Position numbers and translations under genes: made by a program | Assembly (NCBI GenBank): GCA_030427205.1 | Contig: JAUHXC010000004.1 | Span: forward strand, 62,001-126,000 | Reading direction: 5' to 3' | Source of the DNA: a bacterium | Lineage (GTDB): Bacteria; Myxococcota_A; Bradymonadia; UBA7976; UBA1532 | DNA length: 64,000 nt | Notes under the pieces: generated by a model | Databases searched by the model: none | Told to the model about the DNA's origin: nothing | The model's input: only the letters and a program-made list of their open reading frames with translations | Part shown: in pieces, positions 21,001 through 28,436 of the stretch | Layout: each line of letters starts with the position of its first letter | Numbering within the stretch: the stretch's first letter is position 1

Positions 21001-21731
21001 ATCGAGTTGGACTCGCCGAGCCGGTCGAAGCGGAAGTAGGCGTTGCCGCCTTCGTCGAGCCGATAGCCGTCGGGCGCGGCCGGATCGGCGCGGCGCCGGC
21101 TGTGGCGGTAGACGGTCACCGGGTAGCGCCCGCGGCCGAGGTCGAGGGCCACCTCTTCGCCGAAGCGGCTGCAGTCGGGGTCGACGTTGAGCAGAAAGAG
21201 CGCGTCGTCGCGGAAGTCGTCATTGCCGTTGTGGCGCGCGTCGATGTCAGCGAGGTCGAGCCGCCGATCGAACGAGACGAAGATCGGGGCGAAGGCGCCG
21301 AAGCCGTCCATCTCGTTGAAGGCCGCCCGGACCTCGTTCTCGTGCGCGGTGGTCGCGGCCAGGGCGATGTCGACCCGCCGGCCGGTGGGCGTGCGCGGGT
21401 CGCGGCGGGTCAGCGCGTCGTTGGGCAGCGGAATGTCGGGCAGCGGCAGGGCCGCGGGATCCCAGACCACCGCCGGTCCGCCGGTCTCGTCGGCCGGGGC
21501 GAGGCCTTCGGTGGGCGCGGCGTCGGGCTGCATGTCGACCGGGGCCATGTCGCGGGCGGCCATGTCGCGGGGGGCCATGTCGCCGGGCGGGGCCATATCG
21601 CCGGGCGGGGCCACGTCGGGCGCCGGTCCCGCGCCGCGGTCGACGGCGGACGACTGCGGATCGTCGCAGCCGCAGAGGCCGGCGCACGCCAGCAGGCCGA
21701 CTAGCGCGACGGACGAGCGAAGCGGGCGCAT
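18054..21731 (-). CDS. Lipoprotein with alpha/beta-hydrolase domain and Asp-Met-Pro linker
   Basis: A 1225-aa secreted lipoprotein. The signal peptide MRPLRSSVALVGLLACAGLCGC ends in a lipobox with the lipidated Cys in GLCGC. A low-complexity linker follows (repeats of DMAPPG and DMAARDMAP). A domain of several hundred residues resembles a virginiamycin/lipase-type hydrolase: oxyanion loop FAHGYGSS (His548 region), ALDGPGHGLS, and the nucleophile elbow GISLGG (Ser696). Asp-rich stretches such as DLNNDGLPDGG and DLDGDGTVDIGG look like calcium-binding, dockerin-like loops. The ATG 6 nt upstream in frame is too close to the GGAG. It is probably surface-exposed on the outer membrane; the esterase or lipase substrate is unknown. 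Confidence 0.85.
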   Translation of the reverse strand: MRPLRSSVALVGLLACAGLCGCDDPQSSAVDRGAGPAPDVAPPGDMAPPGDMAPRDMAARDMAPVDMQPDAAPTEGLAPADETGGPAVVWDPAALPLPDIPLPNDALTRRDPRTPTGRRVDIALAATTAHENEVRAAFNEMDGFGAFAPIFVSFDRRLDLADIDARHNGNDDFRDDALFLLNVDPDCSRFGEEVALDLGRGRYPVTVYRHSRRRADPAAPDGYRLDEGGNAYFRFDRLGESNSILFPEFDEDRNGDGVLQPEEDLDGDGHLDVANLWPEGACDGLEIGTRDRDRCVADHLLTWYEYQSDTLILRPVWPLEQACTYAVVLTERLRDEDGRPIRSPLPFVNLPRQTAALEPIVDLLPRYGLGLDDVAFAWTMTVGSQTRDLEALRAGLYGHGPFADLAAQYPPEDLRLWTRAELGGDGDGALIPGACAGAGLTYLWQHGIGEWDPNMCALEADNSAIAGVFGGTFEAPYLLVDKDGIATETHPADDDERWQIDVDAGTVTQAPQAVPFWCAVPYESAECPPGNPDGVPFCKPFPTVIFAHGYGSSRAEITSHMGRHTAMGHAVCALDGPGHGLSRWKVDLQAGAALIGARVGFSRYGVREMAEIIVRGRDRDLNNDGLPDGGADQWTADLFHTRDMVRQSALEVIQLVRILRSMDGREGAQGVLGDLDGDGTVDIGGPETTLGMWGISLGGIVAGVVAGAEPSLDAVSPNAGGAGLVDIAMRSSLGGLPDAIVLPMMGPIIAGCLPVDGSQNPLPADAMTEQACMGGDGAAITGDTLTLGAYVTELADQKTKIIGRVAGPRPGDRIELTNLRSGETASARINNRGWFRLAVAADALDAVERRPVLGLEAGQNRAVTVDDTPQLGDRLQLTVYVGDSDEVRTTVDAFGEEVTHFAARYPVGAPLVALTRGLGYTRNTPGFRRFAGIAQHAIGPADPGVWAAHAVLEPLDFDYDPHRPSGNTRVLYMPVVGDRVVPVNTGIAMARAGGLLGSWLRDESIPAEYGWREIFVPDERYGRSIDQELIERHVVEGDHRLQRYADNPINPSALYDIDDLSDGAAEFSCGPSDWSGGNGEFECPDDVQGQEVFFSPPRPEPGAALRADRRRDSDGTARYDAFRIPLVRPAGQHGIYNAQPFRAFDHDAFAVNLTARFLVSGGRQAGHPAGCDCTADRLPNITLDGAPTHPSFDRACEPDELNLCDAECTAAWGIAVPEEAACISE

Positions 21732-21947
21732 GGGCATATCTCCTCGGTGGGCCCGCCGGGCGGTCGGCGCGCCGCCGGAGGATAGCGAAACCGACGCGCG
21801 GTTCGATATCGAAAGTACGGTATGCCGTCGCCCGGGTGCCGCTTTCGGGTGCTGACCGGCTGTGGCCGGCGGAAACGGCGCGGACATGGCCGCCATGGGC
21901 GTTCGGTGATAGTCTGCCGCCGGGGTCGTGCCCCGGAGGGAGTGTGG

Positions 21948-23567
21948 ATGCAGCCCAGAGTCGGAATCGTCGGTGGTGGCCCGGTCGGCATGACCACCGC
22001 GCTCGAACTCGCCCATCGCGGGGTGCCCTGCGTGCTCTTCGAGCGGCGCAGGAAGACCACCCACGAGCCGCGCTGCACGCTGACGAACATGCGGTCGATG
22101 GAGCACTTCCGCCGCCTGGGCATCGCCGACGACATCCGCGCGGCCGGCCTGCCCCGGGACTACCGGCAGGACGTCGTCTTCGCGACCCGGCTGTGCGGGC
22201 CCGAGGTGCACCGCTTCTCGTATCCGTCCCTCGATGAGGGGGCGGCGAGCGGGCGCCCGGTCGCCTTCGACCACCTCGCCGGGGCCGAGCGGCCGCAGCG
22301 CATCTCGCAGATCTTCCTCGAGCCGGTGCTCAAGGCGGCCATCGACGCCCACCCGCTCGTCGAGGTGCGCTTCGGCTGGCGGGTCGACGGGGTCAGCCCG
22401 CTGAAGAACGGGGTGCAGATCGACGCGATCGGCCCCGACGGCAAGGTGCGCATCGAGAACGTCGAGTATCTGGCCGCCTGCGACGGCGGCGGCAGCATGA
22501 TCCGCAAGTGGCTCAACATCGCCATGGAGGGTCACCCGGCGGTCGGCAATCAGCTGGGCGTCTTCTTCCGGTCGAGCGACCTGCGCGAGAAGACCGACCA
22601 CGGCGACGCGCTCTTCTGGTGGATCGTCAACCACGAGTGCCGCGGGGTGTTCATCGCCCTCGACGGGCGCGAGCTGTACACCTATCACCAGGTGGTCGAT
22701 CTCGACCTCGACATGCGCCACGTCGATCCGGTCGAGCTGGTGCGCACCGCCGCCGGCGCCGACATCGACGTGCAGGTCGAAGCGGTCAACCCGTGGCAGG
22801 CTCACCAGCTGGTGGCCAACAAGTACCGGGTGGGGCGCATCTTCCTGGTGGGCGACGCGGCGCACCTCAACCAGCCCACCGGCGGCTTCGGCATGAACAC
22901 CGGCATCGGCGACGCCTGCGACCTGGGCTGGAAGCTGTCGGCGGTGATCCACGGTTGGGCCGGCGAGCGGCTGCTCGATACCTACCAGAGCGAGCGGCGG
23001 CCGATCGCGGTGCGCAACGTCGCGGCGGCGGGCGACAACGCGGCCAACCTCAAGCGGCATACGGTGCCGGCGATCCTGGAAGATCCGGGCCCCCAGGGGC
23101 AGATGATCCGCCAGATGGTGGGCATGCAGATCGAGCAGATGAACCGCAAGGAGTTCGAGAGCGCCGGCGTGCAGCTGGGTTATCGCTACACCGACTCGCC
23201 GCTCATCGTGCCCGACGGCACCCCCGAGCCCTCCGACGACGAGACGGTCTACGAGCCCGACGCCCGCCCGGGCAGCCGGGCGCCGCACGTCGACCTGGGC
23301 GACGGCTCGGTCCTCTTCGATCACTTCGGCGTCGACTTCACCGTCGTGCGTCTGGGCGGCGACGCCGGGCCGCTCGTCGCCGCTGCGGCCGAGCGCGGGG
23401 TGCCCTTGAAGGTGCTCGATCTGGCCGAGCACCCCCGGGCGAAGGCCATCGAGGCGGTCTATCGGGCGCCGTTGATCCTGGTGCGCCCCGATCAGCACGT
23501 CGCGTGGCGCGGCGACGTCGTGCCCGACGAGGCGACGGCGCTCGTCGACATCGTGCGCGGGGTCTGA
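21948..23567 (+). CDS. FAD-dependent aromatic-hydroxylase-type monooxygenase
   Basis: A 539-aa cytoplasmic flavoprotein of the p-hydroxybenzoate hydroxylase fold. The features are an N-terminal FAD loop (GIVGGGPVGMTTALEL), the Arg-containing segment LTNMRSMEHFRRLGI, and the second FAD motif FLVGDAAHLNQPTGGFGMNTG, which binds the flavin phosphates and defines the PheA/TfdB/MhpA group. The C-terminal thioredoxin-like region (VVRLGGDAGPLVAAA) matches phenol-hydroxylase-like members. It likely hydroxylates an aromatic or polyketide-like substrate with NAD(P)H and O2. The start was chosen at ATG 21948 after GGAGGGAG; an upstream in-frame start would add 42 basic residues of low quality. It is divergent from the hydrolase lipoprotein gene. 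Confidence 0.88.
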   Translation: MQPRVGIVGGGPVGMTTALELAHRGVPCVLFERRRKTTHEPRCTLTNMRSMEHFRRLGIADDIRAAGLPRDYRQDVVFATRLCGPEVHRFSYPSLDEGAASGRPVAFDHLAGAERPQRISQIFLEPVLKAAIDAHPLVEVRFGWRVDGVSPLKNGVQIDAIGPDGKVRIENVEYLAACDGGGSMIRKWLNIAMEGHPAVGNQLGVFFRSSDLREKTDHGDALFWWIVNHECRGVFIALDGRELYTYHQVVDLDLDMRHVDPVELVRTAAGADIDVQVEAVNPWQAHQLVANKYRVGRIFLVGDAAHLNQPTGGFGMNTGIGDACDLGWKLSAVIHGWAGERLLDTYQSERRPIAVRNVAAAGDNAANLKRHTVPAILEDPGPQGQMIRQMVGMQIEQMNRKEFESAGVQLGYRYTDSPLIVPDGTPEPSDDETVYEPDARPGSRAPHVDLGDGSVLFDHFGVDFTVVRLGGDAGPLVAAAAERGVPLKVLDLAEHPRAKAIEAVYRAPLILVRPDQHVAWRGDVVPDEATALVDIVRGV

Positions 23568-23633
23568 TCGACGGCACGTGGCCGTTGCCTCCAACCCCGC
23601 TCCGGCGTCACAATGCCCCCGAGGGAGGTGAGT

Positions 23634-24308
23634 ATGGCCCGACGCACCTATCGAGTCTCACGGCACGGCCTGACCGCATGCCCCGGCTGCGGCACCCACA
23701 TCAAGGTCGATACCACCGACTGGCGGGAGACCGTCTGCCCGTTCTGCGACGCGGCGCTGCTGGCCAAGGCGCCGGCAGTCGGCCGCGTCCCCGGTCGGGC
23801 GGGCCTGCTGGCCGCGGGGCTGCTGTCGCTGAGCCTCGCCGCCTGCGACGACGACGGCGTCGTCGATGACATGGGGCCCGACGTCGCGGTCGACGCGGCG
23901 ATGGGCGATATGGACCCCGAGCCGGAGCCCGACATGGGCGCGGTCGAGCCCGACATGGCGCCCGAAGTCGACGCCGCGCCCGACATGCAGCTCGCGCCCG
24001 ACTTCGGCCCGCAGCCGGAGTACGGCAAGCCGGTGGACGACTTCGGCGTCGAGCCCGACATGGCCCCCGAGGCCGACATGCAGCTCGCGCCCGACTTCGG
24101 CCCGCAGCCGGAGTACGGCGGCCCGCCGCCCGACTTCGACATGGGCCCGCAGCCCCAGCAGGACATGGAGCTGCCCGCCCCGCTCTACGGCATCCCGCCG
24201 ATGGAGCCCGACCAGGGCCCGCCGAGCACCCAGGACGCCGAGGTCGACCAGGGCGAGCCGGTGCCGGTGCCGCTCTACGGCGTGCCGCCTCAGGAAGAAG
24301 AAGCGTAA
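23634..24308 (+). CDS. Zinc-ribbon/lipobox protein with repeated YGxP motifs, candidate radical-SAM substrate
   Basis: A 224-aa protein of unusual build. Residues 16-38 form a small zinc-ribbon-like motif (CPGCGTH, then CPFC). Residues 57-71 form a hydrophobic segment ending in a lipobox (LAAC, Cys71). The rest is an acidic, Met/Pro-rich linker with two near-identical copies of DMQLAPDFGPQPEYG (117-131 and 148-162). Four YGxP motifs occur: YGKP (130-133), YGGP (161-164), YGIP (185-188) and YGVP (215-218). Start ATG 23634 follows GGGAGGTG. A radical SAM/SPASM gene begins 11 bp after the stop. YG-x-P motifs in small lipoproteins next to radical SAM genes are known from Bacteroidetes families; the analogy is my inference. 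Confidence 0.75.
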   Translation: MARRTYRVSRHGLTACPGCGTHIKVDTTDWRETVCPFCDAALLAKAPAVGRVPGRAGLLAAGLLSLSLAACDDDGVVDDMGPDVAVDAAMGDMDPEPEPDMGAVEPDMAPEVDAAPDMQLAPDFGPQPEYGKPVDDFGVEPDMAPEADMQLAPDFGPQPEYGGPPPDFDMGPQPQQDMELPAPLYGIPPMEPDQGPPSTQDAEVDQGEPVPVPLYGVPPQEEEA

Positions 24309-24319
24309 GCGCGATCACA

Positions 24320-25705
24320 GTGAGCGAGAACGCCGCGCCGCGCCCGCCCATCGGCGGGCTCAACGAAGACCCGTCCACCCTGCCGCGCAGCATCCGCCCG
24401 GCCGATCAGGGCCAGCCGCACCCGCTGTACGTCGTGTGGGAGATCACCCTCGCCTGCGATCTGGGCTGCAAGACCTGCGGATCCCGCGCCGGCCCGCAGC
24501 GCGACAGCGAGCTGAGCACCGCGGCCTGCCTCGACGCGGTGGCCCAGATGGCCGAGCTGGGCATCCGTGAGGTCACGCTCATCGGCGGCGAGGCCTATCT
24601 GCGCGAGGATTGGGACGTCATCGCCGCCGAGATCAGCCGCCGCGGCATGACCGTCGGCATCACCACCGGCGCGCGCAACCTGACCCCCGAGCGCATCCAG
24701 CGGGCGGTCGACGCCGGCGTCGCCGGCATCTCGATCAGCCTCGACGGCCTCGAGCAGACCCACGACGCACAGCGCGGCAGCCCCGGCTCGTGGAAGGCCG
24801 CCGTCGAGGCCGCCCGCCGGGTGGCCGCGAGCCCGATGCGGCTGTCGACCAATACCCAGATCAACCGGCTGTCGATGCCCGAGCTGGTCGGCGTGGCCGA
24901 TCTGCTGCGCGAGATCGGCAGCACCGCGTGGCAGATCCAGATCACCGTGCCCATGGGCCGTGGCGCCGACCGGCCGGCGATGCTGCTGCAGCCGCACGAC
25001 CTGCTCGAGCTCTTCCCGCTGCTGGCGTGGATCAAGCAGGAGCGGCTGACGCCGAACGGCATCCGGCTGTTTCCGGGCAATAACATCGGCTACTTCGGCC
25101 CCTGGGAGCAGGCGCTGCGCTACGGCGGCGGCAAAGGCGCCCACTGGGGCGGCTGCGGCGCGGGCAAGTGGTGCCTGGGCGTCGAGGCCGACGGCAAGAT
25201 CAAGGGCTGCCCGTCGCTGCCGAGCGACGACTGGACCGGCGGCTACTTCGGGCAGGATCGCCTGGCGGAGGTCGTGGCCGACACCGCCGAGCTGCGCTTC
25301 CTGCGCGAGCGCACCCGCGACGACCTGTGGGGCTTCTGCAAGACCTGCTACTACGCCGACGTCTGCCGCGCCGGCTGCACCTGGACCAGCCAGTGCACCC
25401 TGGGCAAGCAGGGCAACAACCCCTACTGCATCCACCGCGCGCTGGAGCACGACGCCCGCGGCCAGCGCGAGCGGCTGGTGCACGCGCAGGCGGCGCCCGG
25501 TCTGCCCTTCGACCACGGGCGCTTCGACCTGCGCGTCGAGGACGCGCCGCCGGCCGATCCGAATGCGACGCCGACCATCGGCGGCTTCGACCTGGCCACG
25601 GTGACCGGCCTGCCGTGGGACGCGGGCAGCGTCTGGCAGCCCGCCGACCTCAAGCGTTTGCTCAAGCGCATCGGGCGCCGCAACCTGGTGCAGATCGGCG
25701 GCTGA
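24320..25705 (+). CDS. Radical SAM/SPASM maturase
   Basis: A 461-aa enzyme. The radical SAM cluster motif CxxxCxxC is in ITLACDLGCKTCGS, and IGGEAYL supplies the SAM-binding GGE motif. The C-terminal half carries a SPASM-type cysteine set (WCLGVEADGKIKGCPSLPS, then CKTCYYADVCRAGC, QCTLG and NPYCIHR), as in enzymes that modify ribosomally made peptides or proteins through auxiliary Fe-S clusters. Start GTG 24320, 11 bp after the YGxP lipoprotein stop, so the two are very probably cotranscribed and functionally linked. The last 90 residues are Pro/Asp-rich and unfamiliar. The chemistry performed (cross-link, epimerisation, oxidation) cannot be told from sequence. Confidence 0.9.
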   Translation: MSENAAPRPPIGGLNEDPSTLPRSIRPADQGQPHPLYVVWEITLACDLGCKTCGSRAGPQRDSELSTAACLDAVAQMAELGIREVTLIGGEAYLREDWDVIAAEISRRGMTVGITTGARNLTPERIQRAVDAGVAGISISLDGLEQTHDAQRGSPGSWKAAVEAARRVAASPMRLSTNTQINRLSMPELVGVADLLREIGSTAWQIQITVPMGRGADRPAMLLQPHDLLELFPLLAWIKQERLTPNGIRLFPGNNIGYFGPWEQALRYGGGKGAHWGGCGAGKWCLGVEADGKIKGCPSLPSDDWTGGYFGQDRLAEVVADTAELRFLRERTRDDLWGFCKTCYYADVCRAGCTWTSQCTLGKQGNNPYCIHRALEHDARGQRERLVHAQAAPGLPFDHGRFDLRVEDAPPADPNATPTIGGFDLATVTGLPWDAGSVWQPADLKRLLKRIGRRNLVQIGG

Positions 25706-25729
25706 CGCGCGAGTCGATCGCGGCGCAGG

Positions 25730-26317
25730 TCACGCGCGGTTGCTGCTCTGACCGGTCTTGACGGCCGAGCCGATGAGATGGGCGATGCGCAGCGCCTCGG
25801 GCACGTGCCCCCGATCGGTCACCGCCGCCAACGCCCGGGCGACCACCGCCGGCTCGGCGCCGGCCACCTGGAAGACGAACGGCGCGGTCTCGTGAATCAC
25901 GCCGGCGCGCTCGATGAGGCCCAGCCGCCGTTCGGCGTCGTCGAACCGGGCCAGCGCCCGCTGGATCGCCGGCATGTCGGGGCGCTTGCGCATCACCGCC
26001 ACGCACGGCCGCTCGACCGCCGCGGCCAGCGCCGGCAGGTCGATGAGGTTGAAGCCGCCCACCGCCAGCCCATCGATGAGCACGAGGTGCACCTGCTCGG
26101 CGAACTTGCTGTCGAGCAGCAGGCCCTGCAGCACCGCCGTGGCGTCGTCGCCGTCGCGGGTCGCCGTGCCCCAGACCAGCCCCTCGAAGCGGGTGCCGGC
26201 GCAGACCACGCCGGCGACGTCCACCGGCGCCCCGCGACGCCTCTCGAACGGCGCGTCGTCGAAGCCCATCACCCGGATCGTGCGCCCGTGGGCCAGCAGC
26301 GTCGCGAGCGGCTTCAT
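25730..26317 (-). CDS. DUF99 family protein (UPF0215, endonuclease dU-like)
   Basis: A 195-aa protein matching the DUF99/UPF0215 pattern: IRVMGFDDAPF near the start, GVVCAGTRFEGLVWGTATRDGDDAT, then VLIDGLAVGGFNLIDLPAL and CVAVMRKRP. DUF99 is best known from archaea, where members have been linked to cleavage of deoxyuridine-containing DNA; bacterial function is not established. The ATG overlaps the stop codon of the upstream lipoprotein gene (ATGA), so translation is coupled. An extended in-frame reading upstream runs through the lipoprotein gene and was rejected. Confidence 0.8.
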   Translation of the reverse strand: MKPLATLLAHGRTIRVMGFDDAPFERRRGAPVDVAGVVCAGTRFEGLVWGTATRDGDDATAVLQGLLLDSKFAEQVHLVLIDGLAVGGFNLIDLPALAAAVERPCVAVMRKRPDMPAIQRALARFDDAERRLGLIERAGVIHETAPFVFQVAGAEPAVVARALAAVTDRGHVPEALRIAHLIGSAVKTGQSSNRA

Positions 26318-27384
26318 CGCATCGGCCGGGCGGCGCAGACCACGACGTCGGAGTGGCAATAGAACGGCGCGCCGCGGGTGGGGTGCGGGGCCATCATGCC
26401 GATGGCGGCGCCTTCGAAGCCCGCGGGGCAGCTGCAGTCGCCGGTCTGTGGATTCGGCACGCACAGCGCGTCGCCCCGGATCTCTTCGCAGGCCACCGAC
26501 TGCGGGCGCCACTGCCGATAGACCCCGCCGAAGGTCAGCGGGAACCCGCCGGCGCAGAAGGTGATCGCGCGCGGGCAGGCGTCGATGTCGCGCAGCTGCT
26601 GGCGCACCCCTTCGAATGTCAGCGCGCTGGTGCCCTCGGGGCAGGCGCACGCCGGCTGCAGCGGCCCGAGCCGGCAGCCGTTGGGGCAGCCGGCGCCCTC
26701 GGGATCGGACGCCACGGCGAACGCGCCCCGCAGATCGGCGGCGGGCTCGTCGGCTCCCGGAGCGCAGACATAGACGCTGTGGGAGATGCCCAGCCCCTCG
26801 GTCTCGTCGAAGTCGACGTCCTCCAGCGGGTGGTCGCGGAAGCCGGGCGGGCATTGGCACCGGTTGCGGTTGATCGGGTTGCCCGCGGTGCAGGCGCCGT
26901 CGAGGCCGCCGAAGGCGTAGACCCCGCCGAAGCCGACGCAGACATCATCCAGGCAGCCGCCGGCGAAGCAGGTGTCGTCGGGGCAGCACGGCTGGCCGAA
27001 GCGGCCGCAGTCGTCGGGCAACCCCTGGTCGGGCGGCGGGGCCATGTCGTCGGGTAGCGCGGCGTCGGCCACGGTGCCGTCGGCCCGACCCCCGTCGGGC
27101 GCGTCGCTGTCGAGCGGCATGCTCTGGTCGACGACGGGCGCGGCGTCGATCGCCTGATCCGGCCGACCCCGGTCGATCAGGGCGACATCCCGATCGGCCG
27201 GCGCGCCGTCGGGCGACATGTCGCGGTCGGTATTCGGCGGCGGCGGGGTGCAGAAGCCGGCCACGCAGATGGCCCCCAGGCCGCACGGGCGCTGCTCGTC
27301 GCAGACCCCCTGACTCAGCGGCGGATCCACATCGGCACAGCCGAGCACGGCCGCCACGGCCAGCGTCATGAGCACGCGCAGCAT
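26314..27384 (-). CDS. Cys-rich lipoprotein with Asp-rich linker
   Basis: A 356-aa predicted lipoprotein. The signal peptide MLRVLMTLAVAAVLGC ends in lipobox VLGC. A short Cys cluster (CDEQRPCGLGAICVAGFC), typical of myxobacterial lipoproteins, comes next, then an Asp/Pro/Met linker (for example PDDMAPPPDQ). The C-terminal two thirds is Cys-rich with EGF-like spacing (CQCPPGF, ACACPEGT, DCSCPAGF). It is probably exported and disulfide-stabilised on the outer membrane. GGAG lies about 8 nt before the ATG. It is coupled to the DUF99 gene by a 4-bp overlap and divergent from rpiA. No function recognised. Confidence 0.8.
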   Translation of the reverse strand: MLRVLMTLAVAAVLGCADVDPPLSQGVCDEQRPCGLGAICVAGFCTPPPPNTDRDMSPDGAPADRDVALIDRGRPDQAIDAAPVVDQSMPLDSDAPDGGRADGTVADAALPDDMAPPPDQGLPDDCGRFGQPCCPDDTCFAGGCLDDVCVGFGGVYAFGGLDGACTAGNPINRNRCQCPPGFRDHPLEDVDFDETEGLGISHSVYVCAPGADEPAADLRGAFAVASDPEGAGCPNGCRLGPLQPACACPEGTSALTFEGVRQQLRDIDACPRAITFCAGGFPLTFGGVYRQWRPQSVACEEIRGDALCVPNPQTGDCSCPAGFEGAAIGMMAPHPTRGAPFYCHSDVVVCAARPMR

Positions 27385-27492
27385 CGGGTCGTCTCCAGTC
27401 TCGTGCGAGGGCCCCGAGACTACCTCAACTGTCCGGTTGATCGGGGGCCGGCGGCCGGGTAGACCACGGCCACATCATCGGGGAGCTTCGCC

Positions 27493-28191
27493 ATGCAGAC
27501 CATCGACGTCACCGTCATCGATCAGGAGAAGACCGCCGTCGCCCACGCCGCCGCCGCCCGGGTCGAGCACCGCACGATCGTCGGGCTGGGCAGCGGCTCC
27601 ACCGCGCTCAAGCTGGTCGACGCGCTCGGCGCGCGGGTCGCCGACGGGCTCGAGTTCGTGGCCGTGGCCACCTCGGAGCAGACCGCCGAGCGCGCCCGGC
27701 GGTGGGACATCCCGCTGATCGCCGGCGCCGTGCCGCCGCACATCGACCTGGTCATCGACGGCGCCGACGAGTTCGACGGCGGGCTGCGGCTGATCAAGGG
27801 CGGCGGCGGCATGCTGCTGCGGGAGAAGATCGTCGCCAGCGCGGCGGAGCGCATGCTGGTGATGGTCGACCATACCAAGCGGGTCGACGTGCTCGGCGCC
27901 TTCCCGCTGCCCGTCGAGGTGGTGCCCATGGCCCGCGCCCGGGTGAAGCATCACCTGCGCCGGCTGAAGCTGGCCCCCGAGCTGCGCCGCGGTGCCGACG
28001 GGAAGCCCTTCGTCACCGACGAGGGCAACGTCATCATCGACTGCCATATCGGGTGCATCGAGACCCCCGACGCGCTGGCGGGCACGCTCTCGGCCATCCC
28101 GGGTGTCGTCGAGCACGGGCTCTTCCTCGACCTGGCCGACGAGGTGCTGATGGCCGTCGGCGAGACCATCGAGGTCTTCACCCGCGGCTGA
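27493..28191 (+). CDS. rpiA: Ribose-5-phosphate isomerase A
   Basis: Interconverts ribose 5-phosphate and ribulose 5-phosphate in the pentose phosphate pathway. The 232 residues match RpiA length and motifs: phosphate-binding GLGSGSTA, active-site DGADEFD, KGGGGMLLREK, and the C-terminal GVVEHGLFLDLADEV. GGGGAG lies about 8 nt before the ATG. It stands alone, divergent from the Cys-rich lipoprotein gene; a weak promoter-like pair (TTGATC-17-TAGACC at 27437-27465) lies upstream. Confidence 0.96.
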   Translation: MQTIDVTVIDQEKTAVAHAAAARVEHRTIVGLGSGSTALKLVDALGARVADGLEFVAVATSEQTAERARRWDIPLIAGAVPPHIDLVIDGADEFDGGLRLIKGGGGMLLREKIVASAAERMLVMVDHTKRVDVLGAFPLPVEVVPMARARVKHHLRRLKLAPELRRGADGKPFVTDEGNVIIDCHIGCIETPDALAGTLSAIPGVVEHGLFLDLADEVLMAVGETIEVFTRG

Positions 28192-28436
28192 GCCGGCTGG
28201 TTCGGCTGATTCGGCCGGCCCGCGGGACATCGGTGTCCCACCCGCGCGCCGGGCGCCTGAGCCGGGCGGGGTCGCCAGACCCCAGCGGGCCCGTGCGCGG
28301 GCCGCCGAAATCACCCGGCGCGTCGAAAAACAGGGCTCCGGGCGGCGAAATGAACTCGCGGTTCAGTCTGGCACGGCGCTCGCAGAGCAGTTCGGGCGAA
28401 CGCGGGAATCGACCCGCCGCCGCCCGGGAGACCACG

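Noticed and set aside
17991..21704. A 1237-codon open frame on the plus strand
   Set aside because: Antisense to the hydrolase lipoprotein gene, which has a signal peptide, lipobox and catalytic motifs.
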